Source: Evansella vedderi (GTDB lineage: Bacteria; Bacillota; Bacilli; Bacillales; Salisediminibacteriaceae). Taken from it: a DNA stretch of 62,840 nt. A program made the translations under genes and the position numbers. The stretch spans positions 1 through 62,840 of the forward strand of contig NZ_JAUSUG010000028.1 of assembly GCF_030813435.1 (NCBI RefSeq), given 5' to 3'. The notes below the pieces were generated by a model. It saw nothing but the letters and a program-made list of their open reading frames with translations. It had not been told where the DNA came from and searched no databases. Every line of letters starts with the position of its first letter. Within the stretch, counting starts at the first letter, position 1. Below are positions 48,541-57,578 of this stretch, in pieces.

Positions 48541-48606
48541 GGTTTTCTCCCCTTATTTTGAATTCCCATCGAAAGATTCAAACTAGAAATATTTACTTTT
48601 AAAGCG

Positions 48607-49173
48607 TTAGCCTTTAATTAAAGACAATACTTCGGAACGGGCAGCAGCATTTTTTTCAAAAGCTCCACGAACAGCAGAAGTTACAGTACGAGAACCAGGC
48701 TTCTTCACCCCGCGCATTGTCATACACATATGCTCTGCCTCTACGACTACAATAACTCCAAGCGGATCTAATGTTTCTAAGATAGAATCGGCTATTGTGG
48801 ATGTAATTCTTTCTTGTAATTGGGGTCTACGTGCCACAGCTTCCACTGCCCTTGCAAGTTTACTTAATCCCGTAACTTTTCCACCTCTAGGGATATATCC
48901 AACGTGAGCAGAACCGTAGAAAGGAACTAAATGATGTTCACACATAGAGTAAAACGGAATATCCTTAACTAATACCAACTCTTCATGTTCTTCACCAAAT
49001 ATTGTTGCAAAGTGCTCTTTTGGATCTTGATTTAGACCTTGAAAAACTTCTTCATACATTCTGGCAACTCGTTTCGGTGTATCAAGAAGCCCTTCACGGT
49101 CAGGGTTCTCACCTATTGCCTCTAATATCATAATTACAGCTTGTTCAATTTTTTTATGATCAAAGTTACTCAC
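48607..49173 (-). CDS. folE: GTP cyclohydrolase I
   Basis: Converts GTP to dihydroneopterin triphosphate, the entry to folate synthesis. The 188-residue enzyme has the zinc ligands in [12 protein letters not shown] and EHMCMTMRG, plus [15 protein letters not shown] at the N-terminus. The GTG at 49173 is the best-spaced start for GGGAGG (8 bases); an ATG two codons earlier is only 2-3 bases from it. Also called mtrA. It lies downstream of the hbs terminator and upstream of mtrB. Confidence 0.95.
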   Translation of the reverse strand: MSNFDHKKIEQAVIMILEAIGENPDREGLLDTPKRVARMYEEVFQGLNQDPKEHFATIFGEEHEELVLVKDIPFYSMCEHHLVPFYGSAHVGYIPRGGKVTGLSKLARAVEAVARRPQLQERITSTIADSILETLDPLGVIVVVEAEHMCMTMRGVKKPGSRTVTSAVRGAFEKNAAARSEVLSLIKG

Positions 49174-49294
49174 ACTCATTACCTCCCTCATAGATGCCAA
49201 CAATTCGTTAAAATTCTAGCATATAGGGGAGTGACAATACAAGTGACGTCGCTTTTCGAGTTAAAAAATATAAGAATGAACTCCCCTAATTGAG

Positions 49295-49328
49295 AAAAAG
49301 AAGAACCACAATTGTGGTTCTTCTTTTT
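49295..49328. terminator. Rho-independent terminator after hbs
   Basis: A perfect 34-base palindrome (arms 49295-49311 and 49312-49328) with core GAACCACAATTGTGGTTC and T-runs in both directions. It lies just past the hbs stop codon. Confidence 0.85.
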
Positions 49329-49352
49329 ATTTAAAGCTGCCCTATATGTACA

Positions 49353-49625
49353 TTATTTAACAGCATCTTTAAGGGCTTTACCAGGTTTGAAAGCTGGTAC
49401 ATTACTTGCAGGAATTTCGATTTCTTCACCTGTTTGTGGGTTACGACCTTTACGAGCAGCACGCTCACGAACTTCAAAGTTACCGAAACCAATCAATTGT
49501 ACTTTTTCTCCTTTTTGAAGAGAACCAGTGATGACGTCAAAGACTGCATCAACAGCGCTAGTTGCATCTTTCTTAGAAAGATCTGTTTGCTCAGCAACTG
49601 CATTGATAAGTTCTGTCTTATTCAT
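49353..49625 (-). CDS. hbs: DNA-binding protein HU
   Basis: Small nucleoid protein that binds and bends DNA as a dimer. The 90-residue protein begins [13 protein letters not shown] and contains the HU signature [21 protein letters not shown] with the DNA-intercalating proline region. The ATG at 49625 has GGAGGAGG upstream; 18 earlier codons are rejected. It sits between spoIVA and folE as in B. subtilis, with its own promoter and terminator, consistent with high expression. Confidence 0.97.
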   Translation of the reverse strand: MNKTELINAVAEQTDLSKKDATSAVDAVFDVITGSLQKGEKVQLIGFGNFEVRERAARKGRNPQTGEEIEIPASNVPAFKPGKALKDAVK

Positions 49626-49730
49626 ACCATTCACCTCCTCCCATAAAATCAAAATAGTGTTATTCTCTTTCTTGCACAATCATAAGCTTTTTATACTTGT
49701 TTTCCCTTATTTCATAGGATAACAAGGCTT

Positions 49731-49759
49731 ATCTTATACGATACTGAAGAATAATTCAA
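49731..49759 (-). promoter_or_regulatory. Possible promoter for hbs
   Basis: Minus strand TTGAAT (49754-49759), a 17-base spacer, TAAGAT (49731-49736), about 105 bases before the hbs start. Both boxes match four of six consensus positions. Confidence 0.4.
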
Positions 49760-50052
49760 CAATTTTTGAGGAATTCCTTGCATTTTTAAGACTTTTTTAC
49801 CTTTTTTGCCAAGAAATTCGTTTTTGATAACCATATCCCCCTAAAATATGTATACATATTACCAATTGATTTTCAAACAAAATAATAGGAAAACATGTCC
49901 ATCTTATTATGGAGCGTACCACGATTTCATTTAATTTAAAAGGGGTTTGCTCAAAAAAATAGAAAATTTTGGTTAAATGTTTGAATAATTTAAAAAAACA
50001 AATTGAGTAATTGGGGAATTTTAACTGTGGACAACATTGTCGAATTTTACGC
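49760..50052. other. AT-rich spacer between spoIVA and hbs without a gene
   Basis: About 290 bases with no convincing ORF on either strand and no strong hairpin. The full gap between the two genes is about 550 bases. It also contains a repeat copy (50053-50141) and the spoIVA terminator on the spoIVA side. Upstream control of hbs could lie here, but nothing recognisable stands out. Confidence 0.4.
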
Positions 50053-50141
50053 TTGTAGCATATCCAAGTAAAAATATATTCTTAAAAATAACATGGCTTT
50101 GTGCGACGAGTAATCGCAGGAGTAATTTATACGAAAAGAGC
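50053..50141 (-). repeat. Intergenic repeat family A, copy 6 (partial, between hbs and spoIVA)
   Basis: Contains TGTAGCATATCCAAGTAAAAA, the reverse complement of the block in the 42.5 kb copy. GACGAGTAATCGCAG is shared with the 57.6 kb copy, and the end is TATACGAAAAGAGC as in the 12.5 kb copy. Internally shortened and more diverged than the others. Confidence 0.55.
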
Positions 50142-50158
50142 AAATTAAAAAAAACAAA

Positions 50159-50180
50159 AAACTCCCCGTTAGGAGAGTTT
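50159..50180 (-). terminator. Rho-independent terminator after spoIVA
   Basis: Arms AAACTCCCC (50159-50167) and GGAGAGTTT (50172-50180) with loop GTTA and one G-U pair. On the minus strand a long T-run follows. It overlaps the spoIVA stop codon. Confidence 0.8.
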
Positions 50181-51657
50181 AAAGTATAATAGCAATCAGT
50201 CCGCCAGATCCTTCGTTAATAATTCTTTCAAGTGTCTCTTTTAGTTTGTAACGTGCATTTTCTGGCATCAATGAAAGCTTAGCGGAAATTCCTTCTCTTA
50301 CAATGGAATTAAGGGAACGTCCAAAGATATCTGAATTCCAAATGGATAATGGATTTTCCTCAAAGTCTTGCATTAAATATCGCACTAACTCTTCACTTTG
50401 CTTTTCTGTACCAATAATCGGGGCAAATTCAGATTCTACATCAACCTTAATCATATGGATAGATGGTGCAACAGCCTTTAAACGAACTCCAAATCGAGAT
50501 CCTTGCCGGATAATTTCAGGCTCATCTAAACTCATATCCGTAATAGATGGGGCTGCAATACCGTAACCAGTTTGTTTTACCATTGTTAAAGCTTCTGATA
50601 CTTGATCATATTCAGCCTTAGCATGGGCAAAATCTTGCATTAACTCTAGCAAATGATCCTTCCCTCTTATTTCAACGCCAACAACTTCCTTAAGGATTTG
50701 ATCATAAAGATCATCTGGCGCATAGAGGTCGATTTCCGCTACACCTTGACCCATTTCAATGCCTGCGAGTCTTGCTTCAGCAATAAACTCATACTCATAG
50801 AAATGACCTACAACCCTGTCAACGTCCCTTAAACGCTTAATATCTTTTACTGTATCTCTTACAGCAAGCTCATAATTATCACGTAACCAGTGGTCTTCCT
50901 TAAGGACCATGACCCAGCTTGGCAGGTTAACATTAACCTCGTGTACAGGGAACTCAAATAATACTTCTTTCAGGACAGTATTGATTTCATGCTCGCCCAT
51001 CCCCTCAATGTTCATAGCCAATACAGGAACGTCATGTCTTTCTTGCAAATCAGCTCGCAGTGCCTCTGTGTCTGGATTTTGAGGATGAACACTATTCACG
51101 ATCACAATGAATGGTTTTCCAACCTCTTTTAGTTCCTCAATAACACGTTCTTCAGATTCTACGTAGTCATGACGTGGAATTTCACCAATGGACCCATCAG
51201 TAGTAATGACAACCCCTAATGTAGAATGCTCTTGAATAACTTTTCTAGTACCAATTTCTGCCGCCTCATGGAACGGGATAGGGTCTTCATACCAAGGAGT
51301 GTTAATCATTCTTGGCCCATTTTCATCCTCATATCCTCTGGCACCAGGGACAGCATAGCCAACACTGTCAACTACACGGACATTTACTTCTAAGCCCTCA
51401 TCTACCTGAATGGAAACCGCTTGGTTTGGTACAAACTTTGGCTCTGTTGTCATTATTTGCTTTCCTGCTGCACTTTGTGGAAGTTCATCCTGTGCTCTAG
51501 CTCGATCGGCTTCATTTTCAATATTAGGGATAACAGCCAGCTCCATAAATTTTTTAATAAAAGTTGATTTACCAGTTCTAACTGACCCTACTACTCCTAA
51601 ATAAATATCACCACCAGTTCGTTCCGCAATATCTTTGAAAATATCAATTTTCTCCAC
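50179..51657 (-). CDS. spoIVA: Stage IV sporulation protein A (spore coat morphogenetic ATPase)
   Basis: ATPase that polymerises on the forespore surface to form the basement layer of the coat. The 492-residue length is standard. The Walker A motif is GSVRTGKST near residues 24-32. The middle and C-terminal domains match the family, ending EGSGGLIAIIL. The N-terminus MEKIDIFKDIAERTGGDIY is nearly identical to B. subtilis. The start is GTG with GGGAGGGG upstream. Expected to be mother-cell specific; a weak sigma-E-like site is seen upstream. Confidence 0.97.
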   Translation of the reverse strand: MEKIDIFKDIAERTGGDIYLGVVGSVRTGKSTFIKKFMELAVIPNIENEADRARAQDELPQSAAGKQIMTTEPKFVPNQAVSIQVDEGLEVNVRVVDSVGYAVPGARGYEDENGPRMINTPWYEDPIPFHEAAEIGTRKVIQEHSTLGVVITTDGSIGEIPRHDYVESEERVIEELKEVGKPFIVIVNSVHPQNPDTEALRADLQERHDVPVLAMNIEGMGEHEINTVLKEVLFEFPVHEVNVNLPSWVMVLKEDHWLRDNYELAVRDTVKDIKRLRDVDRVVGHFYEYEFIAEARLAGIEMGQGVAEIDLYAPDDLYDQILKEVVGVEIRGKDHLLELMQDFAHAKAEYDQVSEALTMVKQTGYGIAAPSITDMSLDEPEIIRQGSRFGVRLKAVAPSIHMIKVDVESEFAPIIGTEKQSEELVRYLMQDFEENPLSIWNSDIFGRSLNSIVREGISAKLSLMPENARYKLKETLERIINEGSGGLIAIIL

Positions 51658-51728
51658 AAAATCCCCTCCCGATCATATTCAAAAATTAAATTCTCCTTTA
51701 GCATCCCTTACGATAGAAAGACAGTATA

Positions 51729-51756
51729 TATTTATGATGTTGTCCAACAATTATGA
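51729..51756 (-). promoter_or_regulatory. Possible sigma-E promoter for spoIVA
   Basis: Minus strand CATAAATA (51729-51736) resembles the -10 box CATACAnT, with TCATAATT (51749-51756) upstream as a loose -35. It lies about 70 bases before the start codon. Assigned mostly because spoIVA is known to be sigma-E controlled in B. subtilis. The rest of the 342-base gap shows only the yphF terminator. Confidence 0.3.
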
Positions 51757-51922
51757 CAAGGTATTATTCAATCGATGCTAAATTCATGTAATTTGTCCCA
51801 TTTCATAACCTAAACTATTCATTTATATACTGGATAAAGTATTAGTATCATTACCACATCCCCTGAGAATTCGCACTGCGAGCCTTGGAGAAAAGGGGGA
51901 TTTTACTAATGTCAAGAAAAAA

Positions 51923-51960
51923 GCCTCCCTTTCTCTTGTATGTATATTGAGAAGGGAGGC
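51923..51960 (-). terminator. Rho-independent terminator after yphF
   Basis: Minus-strand stem GCCTCCCTTCTC / GAGAAAGGGAGGC with one bulge and a 13-base loop, followed by six T. It lies about 40 bases past the yphF stop. Confidence 0.85.
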
Positions 51961-51999
51961 AGTTTAGAACATAGGAAAATCCTATTTATAAAAAAATAT

Positions 52000-52728
52000 T
52001 TAATTGTTTATCTTTAAAAATTCCGCAGTACCGTCTTCATTAATTGTCTGTGGACGAGAGTTAACCGGTATAAAAGGAGAGTGTTCAACCAATAACCAAC
52101 GGAGATCATCTCCATAGGAATACTCACCTAGACCGTACTCTTCGATGAAATATTTAATATCTAATGTATAATCTACTACAATCTCTCCATTAGTCTGCAT
52201 GAGAAGTGGTAATCGGTGATTTGGATGGTAAGGACTATCCACCGTTGGTTCCTCATCATAATTTAGTGCTTCAAAATCCAATCTTAATAATTCATCACCG
52301 GCAAATTCAGCTACAGGGGCAAAACTATGCTCCCTTCGGTACAATTGAACTCTTCTTGAAAATTCTTGAATTGTTCTACTCATGGTTAAATCTATTACCT
52401 TAACCTCTGGTATTTCATCCGGATAAAGTAGAACATATTGAAAAACACCACCACTTTCAAAGGAGTTACCAGGGGGAGATTGTAAGTAATTAGGAATAAG
52501 CTGTGAAAAGTTAACTGGATACCTTTGAAATATAGAAGTTTCTTCACCCCTATCACTAACAGGGAGGACACCGTTGCCCTGACGATATTGAATCACTGCT
52601 GACTGAACAGATTGAATTTGATCAGGATAAGGAACCCTGTTCTCAACACGACGTTCATCTGGATACATACACCCTGTCAATAAAAGGATAGCTAAGAAAA
52701 ATAGTAGACTTGTACGAATAAAACTCAT
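52000..52728 (-). CDS. yphF: Lipoprotein YphF (DUF3939 family)
   Basis: A 242-residue putative lipoprotein. The lipobox LLTGC puts the modified cysteine at about residue 20 after a hydrophobic signal. The mature part is hydrophilic, with PYPDQIQSVQSAVIQYRQ near its start, and has no catalytic motif I recognise. Length and position between yphE and spoIVA match YphF. The function is unknown; a link to sporulation is inferred only from neighbours. The ATG has AGGGG upstream. Confidence 0.82.
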   Translation of the reverse strand: MSFIRTSLLFFLAILLLTGCMYPDERRVENRVPYPDQIQSVQSAVIQYRQGNGVLPVSDRGEETSIFQRYPVNFSQLIPNYLQSPPGNSFESGGVFQYVLLYPDEIPEVKVIDLTMSRTIQEFSRRVQLYRREHSFAPVAEFAGDELLRLDFEALNYDEEPTVDSPYHPNHRLPLLMQTNGEIVVDYTLDIKYFIEEYGLGEYSYGDDLRWLLVEHSPFIPVNSRPQTINEDGTAEFLKINN

Positions 52729-52761
52729 AAAAAATATCCCCTTATAAACTGAATTTAAGTA

Positions 52762-52965
52762 TTATTCCGGGGTAGGTCCGGCAAAAACAGTTAAAAATAC
52801 GATGATACCTGCAACAACTAAACATATAAAACTAATTGTTAATAAAAAGTATCTTAAAAAACCATGTAATTTCTCCTTGGCAAAAATGGTTACCACAACG
52901 GAAACGAACATTAACCCCATACCAATAAAAGAAATCCACATGTTTAACATTGGATCATTTGTCAC
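52762..52965 (-). CDS. yphE: Small membrane protein YphE (DUF2768)
   Basis: A 67-residue protein with two membrane segments (about 8-28 and 37-60) separated by a short basic turn (AKEKLHGFLR). This matches the small DUF2768/YphE family of spore formers. The start is GTG with GGGGTG upstream. It lies 33 bases before yphF and is probably co-transcribed with it. Function unknown. Confidence 0.8.
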   Translation of the reverse strand: MTNDPMLNMWISFIGMGLMFVSVVVTIFAKEKLHGFLRYFLLTISFICLVVAGIIVFLTVFAGPTPE

Positions 52966-53081
52966 GCTTTCACCCCATTAGTCACCTATATTTCTATAGT
53001 AAATTCACCGGATTATTATATCATAAATACAAAAGAGATGCACAGTTTTATAACTAAATACCGTTGAAATAGTGGTAACTT

Positions 53082-53130
53082 AAGAGGGAGTCTCCTAAGG
53101 TTAAAGTCATACCTTAGGAGACTCCCTCTT
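53082..53130. other. Perfect 19-bp stem-loop between spoVIF and yphE
   Basis: Arms AAGAGGGAGTCTCCTAAGG (53082-53100) and its exact complement (53112-53130) enclose an 11-base loop. T-runs after the stem are short on both strands, so it may be a terminator or an RNA stability element. The two hairpins are the main content of the 361-base gap. Confidence 0.6.
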
Positions 53131-53191
53131 TGTATAAAGTCTAGCTTTTGTTTATTTTCTTAGACCGTCTTTGAACTCTATAAAAATAATA

Positions 53192-53226
53192 AAGGTTGAA
53201 AAAAGGGGCAAATTTTCTTCAACCTT
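53192..53226 (-). terminator. Probable terminator after spoVIF
   Basis: Arms AAGGTTGAA (53192-53200) and TTCAACCTT (53218-53226) with a partly pairing A/T-rich interior. On the minus strand a T-rich tail follows. It is about 100 bases past the spoVIF stop. Confidence 0.6.
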
Positions 53227-53326
53227 ACAGACTAAATACTAACTCATGGAATATCAGCCCTTTTTATGGTTTTCCGTTTTAGTATATGCTTGAGAAAAGG
53301 GGTTCGATGGAACAGATGCCTAAAAA

Positions 53327-53593
53327 TTACTTCTTCTGTTGAAACATTTTTGCCAAGCTAACAAAGTCTGTTGGCACATTTTTAGTGGTAATTGCCTTTA
53401 CAAGTTCATCTTCCTTCTCCTTAGAAACCGGGACGTTGGCCAGTTGGGCAACCTGGTGAATAAGCTGACGAACATTTTCTTCTTTTTGTAAGTCGGCGTT
53501 GCTAACGGAGTTAGCTAAGTTAAATAAGTCTTGTTGCTTCACGTTTGTCTTTTTTTCCAACTGATCAAATAAAGGATTTTTTTTCTCGTCCAA
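53327..53593 (-). CDS. spoVIF: Stage VI sporulation protein F
   Basis: An 88-residue helical protein of the SpoVIF family, which in Bacillus is needed for proper coat assembly and germination. It reads DEKKNPLFDQLEKKT near the start and ends FVSLAKMFQQKK. The start is a TTG at 53593, set by GGAGG 8 bases upstream; earlier in-frame codons would place the ribosome site inside the gene. It lies between gpsA and yphE. Assigned from family resemblance and the sporulation neighbours. Confidence 0.8.
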   Translation of the reverse strand: MDEKKNPLFDQLEKKTNVKQQDLFNLANSVSNADLQKEENVRQLIHQVAQLANVPVSKEKEDELVKAITTKNVPTDFVSLAKMFQQKK

Positions 53594-53675
53594 AGTGGAG
53601 CCCTCCTCATGCAAGATGTCAAGATATCATATGCACTGGTGAAGAGAGTGTGATTTTATACATAAGTTTAATAAA

Positions 53676-54707
53676 CTATGTGTCCAATTTGTCTATTTTT
53701 AAATATTCTACCTCATGTTTCTTTACTCTACCCATTAACTCCGAGACAGCATCTTCTGGTGTCTTATTATGAAATAAAACATCATACAGAACTTTTGTAA
53801 TGGGCATATCCACTCCCATTTGCTTAGCCAGTTGATAAGCTGCCTTCGTTGTCCTGATTCCTTCTACAACCATTCCCATTTCTTCTAAGACTTCCTCTAG
53901 AGCTTTTCCTTTTCCTAACATGTTCCCTGCTCGCCAATTACGACTATGGACGCTTGTACAAGTAACAATTAGATCTCCAAGTCCTGACAGACCCGCAAAT
54001 GTTAATGGATTCGCCCCTAGCTTTACCCCAAGTCTTGCAATCTCTGCCAGCCCCCTTGTCATAAGGGCAGCCTTCGCATTGTCTCCAAATCCTAAACCAT
54101 TAGTCATGCCAGCCCCAATAGCGATGATATTCTTTAAGGATCCTCCTATTTCCACTCCAATTAAATCTGGATTTGTGTAAACCCTAAAGTGTTGGTTCAT
54201 AAATAAGTCTTGCACATATGTAGCAGCTTCTGTATTTAATGAGGAGCTAGTTACAGTGGTAGGCTGTCGCATACTTACCTCTTCTGCATGACTAGGCCCT
54301 GATAGGGCTACAACTGCAGCCCTTAGATTATGGGGGACTTCTTCTTCAATAATTTCCGATACCCGATAGTGTGTTTCCGGTTCAATCCCCTTACTTGCAT
54401 GAATAAAAATGGTTGGACTTGAAATATTTCCTATGATATCTTTCAATACACTACGCATGGCTTTTGTGGGAACGACTAATAATATGGCATCAGCATCTAC
54501 TAGTGACTCCTTAAGGCTCGTACTTCCAACAATTGATTCTGGTATATTTACGTTAGGCAAATAGCGCTTATTTTCATGATTTTCATTAATATCCTTTATT
54601 TGTTCTTCCGAACGCCCCCACAAGTACACCTTATGATCATTGTCCGCCAAAACAATGGATAGTGCTGTTCCCCAGCTGCCTGAACCTAAAACTGCTACCT
54701 TAGCCAT
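53676..54707 (-). CDS. gpsA: Glycerol-3-phosphate dehydrogenase [NAD(P)+]
   Basis: Reduces dihydroxyacetone phosphate to sn-glycerol 3-phosphate for phospholipid synthesis. The 343-residue protein has the Rossmann loop VLGSGSWGTALS, HASKGIE, the catalytic lysine in GGSLKNIIAIGAG and GLGDLIVTCTS. Its product is the substrate of PlsY, encoded 11 bases upstream in transcription order. Confidence 0.96.
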   Translation of the reverse strand: MAKVAVLGSGSWGTALSIVLADNDHKVYLWGRSEEQIKDINENHENKRYLPNVNIPESIVGSTSLKESLVDADAILLVVPTKAMRSVLKDIIGNISSPTIFIHASKGIEPETHYRVSEIIEEEVPHNLRAAVVALSGPSHAEEVSMRQPTTVTSSSLNTEAATYVQDLFMNQHFRVYTNPDLIGVEIGGSLKNIIAIGAGMTNGLGFGDNAKAALMTRGLAEIARLGVKLGANPLTFAGLSGLGDLIVTCTSVHSRNWRAGNMLGKGKALEEVLEEMGMVVEGIRTTKAAYQLAKQMGVDMPITKVLYDVLFHNKTPEDAVSELMGRVKKHEVEYLKIDKLDT

Positions 54708-54718
54708 AAAAACCCTCC

Positions 54719-55330
54719 TTATTTTGAGGTTGCTTTTTGCCCAATTCTACTTTCTTCCCCTTTAAGTAACCTCTCTATGTTCGTTCGGTGTCTCCAAATC
54801 GATAAAAGACTTATCGCTACTAGAAAATATAGATAATAGCTTGGATAAGCCAACTGGGGACTAAATACTACTGATATTATAGAGGTTCCAACAATAAAAA
54901 TTAAGGAACCTAATGAAACGAATCGAGTTATAACAATTGTAATAATTGCAATAATTCCTGAAATAAGTGCAGCAGTAAAAACAAGTGTAGCTAAAACCCC
55001 TACAGTTGTAGCAACACCCTTTCCACCACGAAATCCAAAAAATACTGGCCAATTATGACCTACAATGGAAGCCAATCCGCTTGCTGCTGCTATCAAAGGG
55101 TCGCTAGTTAAGACAATCCCTAATAATACTGCAGCAATTCCCTTTGCACAATCTAATAACAGAACAGCTATGGCAGGACCTACCCCTAAAACACGTAAAG
55201 TATTGGTAGCCCCTGCATTTCCGCTTCCATGTTGACGTATGTCCACTTTTTTAATCTTCTTAGCTATTAAATAGCTAAAACTAATGGAACCGATTAAATA
55301 AGAAATTACAATACATATTAACCCTGCCAT
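54719..55330 (-). CDS. plsY: Acyl-phosphate:glycerol-3-phosphate acyltransferase
   Basis: Integral membrane enzyme that makes lysophosphatidic acid from acyl-phosphate and glycerol 3-phosphate. The 203-residue protein has five membrane segments and the three cytoplasmic motifs: GSGNAGATN, VGHNWPVFFGFRGGKGVATT and a late short motif near LSIWRHRTNIERL. It is between der and gpsA, the B. subtilis yneS equivalent being elsewhere; here it is linked to gpsA and its substrate supply. Confidence 0.94.
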   Translation of the reverse strand: MAGLICIVISYLIGSISFSYLIAKKIKKVDIRQHGSGNAGATNTLRVLGVGPAIAVLLLDCAKGIAAVLLGIVLTSDPLIAAASGLASIVGHNWPVFFGFRGGKGVATTVGVLATLVFTAALISGIIAIITIVITRFVSLGSLIFIVGTSIISVVFSPQLAYPSYYLYFLVAISLLSIWRHRTNIERLLKGEESRIGQKATSK

Positions 55331-55344
55331 GGCTTGCCTCCAGA

Positions 55345-56667
55345 TTATTCATTTTTCTTTCTTGCGAGTATTCTAATTGGTGTACCCTTGAAATTAAATG
55401 TTTTTCTAATGTTATTCTCTAAATATCTTCGATACGAGAAATGTAGCAATTCTGGATCGTTAACAAATAACACAAAGGTAGGCGGTGCAACAGAGACTTG
55501 TGTTGCGTAGTTAATTCTAAGTCTTTTTCCTCCATGATCCGTTGGTGTCGGTGTCATCGTAACTGCATCCACTATTACATCATTTAATACATGCGTTGGT
55601 ACACGTAAATTATGATTTTCACTTACCTCTTGTACTAATGGAAGGAGGTGATGTAATCTCCTCTTTGTTTTGGCAGAAAGGAACAGAATAGGTGCATAAG
55701 TTAAGTATAACAGTTCTTCCCGGAGCTTTTCCTCATATTTTTGCATAGTTTTATCGTCTTTTTCAACAACATCCCATTTATTAACGACTAAAATAACAGC
55801 CCGTCCAGCTTCATGAGCGTAGCCTGCAATTTTTTTGTCTTGCTCAATCAATCCTTCTTCACCGTTAATAACCATTAGTACTACATCAGACCGTTCTATT
55901 GCCTTTAACGCTCTTAATACTGAGTATTTTTCTGTAGTTTCATATACTTTTCCTTTTTTCCTCATCCCTGCAGTATCGATAACCACATAGTCCTGTCCAT
56001 CCCTAGTAAAGGGGGTGTCTATAGCGTCACGTGTAGTACCTGGTATATCACTGACAATTACTCGTTCTTCTCCTAAAATAGCATTAACCAGTGAAGATTT
56101 TCCCACATTTGGTCTACCGATTAAGCTTATTCGGATCGTATCATCGTCATACTCCTCCCCTTCATCGACAGGGAAATGTTCCACAACCTTATCTAATAAA
56201 TCACCTAAACCAATTCCATGAGAACCTGAGATTGGTATGGGATCACCTATTCCTAAGCTATAAAATTCATATAAACGATCATGCAAGGAGGGGTCGTCCA
56301 TTTTATTCACCCCAAGAACTATTGGTTTTTTAGAACGGAATAAAAGTTGTGCTACTTCCTCATCTGCGCCAGTTACTCCTTCTCTTCCATTAACAACAAA
56401 GCAAATAACATCCGCTTCTTCTATTGCAAGTTCTGCTTGGTATCGCATTTGAACCATTAGGGGTTCATCATTAATTTCAATACCACCTGTATCAATCACA
56501 TGAAACTCTCGATTTAACCATTCAGAAGAGCTATAAATTCTATCTCGAGTTACTCCTGGTTTATCTTCTACAATGGCAATACGTTCACCAACTAAACGAT
56601 TAAATATTGTTGATTTACCCACATTAGGTCTTCCTACAATTGCTAATACTGGTTTAGGCACTTCCAT
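55345..56667 (-). CDS. der: Ribosome biogenesis GTPase Der (EngA)
   Basis: Essential GTPase for 50S subunit maturation with two tandem G domains and a KH-like domain. The 440-residue protein shows GRPNVGKST twice (about 11 and 183), DKPGVTRD and DIPGTTRD switch motifs, NKMDD and NKWDV. The C-terminal KH domain ends in [15 protein letters not shown] good promoter lies about 165 bases upstream, with a stem-loop in the leader. Confidence 0.97.
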   Translation of the reverse strand: MEVPKPVLAIVGRPNVGKSTIFNRLVGERIAIVEDKPGVTRDRIYSSSEWLNREFHVIDTGGIEINDEPLMVQMRYQAELAIEEADVICFVVNGREGVTGADEEVAQLLFRSKKPIVLGVNKMDDPSLHDRLYEFYSLGIGDPIPISGSHGIGLGDLLDKVVEHFPVDEGEEYDDDTIRISLIGRPNVGKSSLVNAILGEERVIVSDIPGTTRDAIDTPFTRDGQDYVVIDTAGMRKKGKVYETTEKYSVLRALKAIERSDVVLMVINGEEGLIEQDKKIAGYAHEAGRAVILVVNKWDVVEKDDKTMQKYEEKLREELLYLTYAPILFLSAKTKRRLHHLLPLVQEVSENHNLRVPTHVLNDVIVDAVTMTPTPTDHGGKRLRINYATQVSVAPPTFVLFVNDPELLHFSYRRYLENNIRKTFNFKGTPIRILARKKNE

Positions 56668-56787
56668 TCCTCGCTTCCTAAGTTACTTTTGGTATAGATT
56701 AGTTTGTGCCAATAAATTTCTGGCAAAACACTTTTATAACATTTTTATGCTGTTTTTATTAAAACTGATTTTTTCCACAAAGAATAC

Positions 56788-56815
56788 CCTTCCTAAATCA
56801 TTGGTTTAGGAAAGG
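56788..56815. other. Stem-loop in the der 5' leader
   Basis: CCTTCCTAAATCATTGGTTTAGGAAAGG folds with arms of about 11 bases (one or two mismatches). It lies between the promoter at 56833-56862 and the der start and lacks a T-run in either direction. It could affect message stability. Confidence 0.45.
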
Positions 56816-56832
56816 AAAAACATGGCTACAAC

Positions 56833-56862
56833 ATTATATCAAAATGAAATACCGTTCCACAA
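56833..56862 (-). promoter_or_regulatory. Sigma-A-like promoter for der (extended -10)
   Basis: Minus strand TTGTGG (56857-56862), an 18-base spacer ending TGA, perfect TATAAT (56833-56838), immediately after the yphA stop codon. Confidence 0.6.
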
Positions 56863-56874
56863 ATTTTTTTTAAT

Positions 56875-57501
56875 CTATGCATTTAGTTTTTTGTGACTCG
56901 TTGGAGCTGGTTGATAGGTTATTCTATTGCGGAACAAATTCACTGCCAACTCAAGACCATTCCAGCTGATTATACCCAAAAGAGATATGGAAAAAATATC
57001 CATAAAGAGATAATCACCGAGAATAACGGAATAAAAGTATATATGGGAACGTTCCCACAACATTAAAGAGAACAATAATTCTCCTTGAAAAAGTCCTGCA
57101 ATCATAATTGTAATTCGTTTTATATGGTTTTTAATAAAAATAATGGTTGTGATAAGTGCAATAAAGCACGTCATTGTACGGGGAGAAACATACAACCATA
57201 CAGGTTCAAAATAGATGAAATATTGTACTAATAAATACATCCCTGATATAAAAGTGAGGACTACATAACAATAAATTTTATCACTCCATTTAAGTTTTCC
57301 AATATGATAAAAACACAAACATCCCAAAATAATAAAAGACAATCGCAAAGTAATGTTCCAAACGGGAATAACTATAGTTGAACAAATGATTAGTAATAGA
57401 CATAGGAATACCCACTTTTCACTTCGTTTCTTATTATTGTCAAAAAAGAAAAAACCAATAATAATAAGCCACATTACCCAAAAGAACCAAAAACCCTCCA
57501 T
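56875..57501 (-). CDS. yphA: YphA-family integral membrane protein
   Basis: A 208-residue very hydrophobic protein with about six to seven membrane segments over its length, and a short hydrophilic C-terminus (PAPTSHKKLNA). No catalytic motif is visible. The location just upstream of der in transcription order matches B. subtilis yphA. The ATG at 57501 has AGGAGG 7 bases upstream; six earlier codons are rejected. Function unknown. Confidence 0.75.
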   Translation of the reverse strand: MEGFWFFWVMWLIIIGFFFFDNNKKRSEKWVFLCLLLIICSTIVIPVWNITLRLSFIILGCLCFYHIGKLKWSDKIYCYVVLTFISGMYLLVQYFIYFEPVWLYVSPRTMTCFIALITTIIFIKNHIKRITIMIAGLFQGELLFSLMLWERSHIYFYSVILGDYLFMDIFSISLLGIISWNGLELAVNLFRNRITYQPAPTSHKKLNA

Positions 57502-57578
57502 TATTAAACCTCCTCTCAAAAAAAAATCTCTTATAACATAATCGTCAAAATAATGGGTAAAATATACTTAATTGTTTG

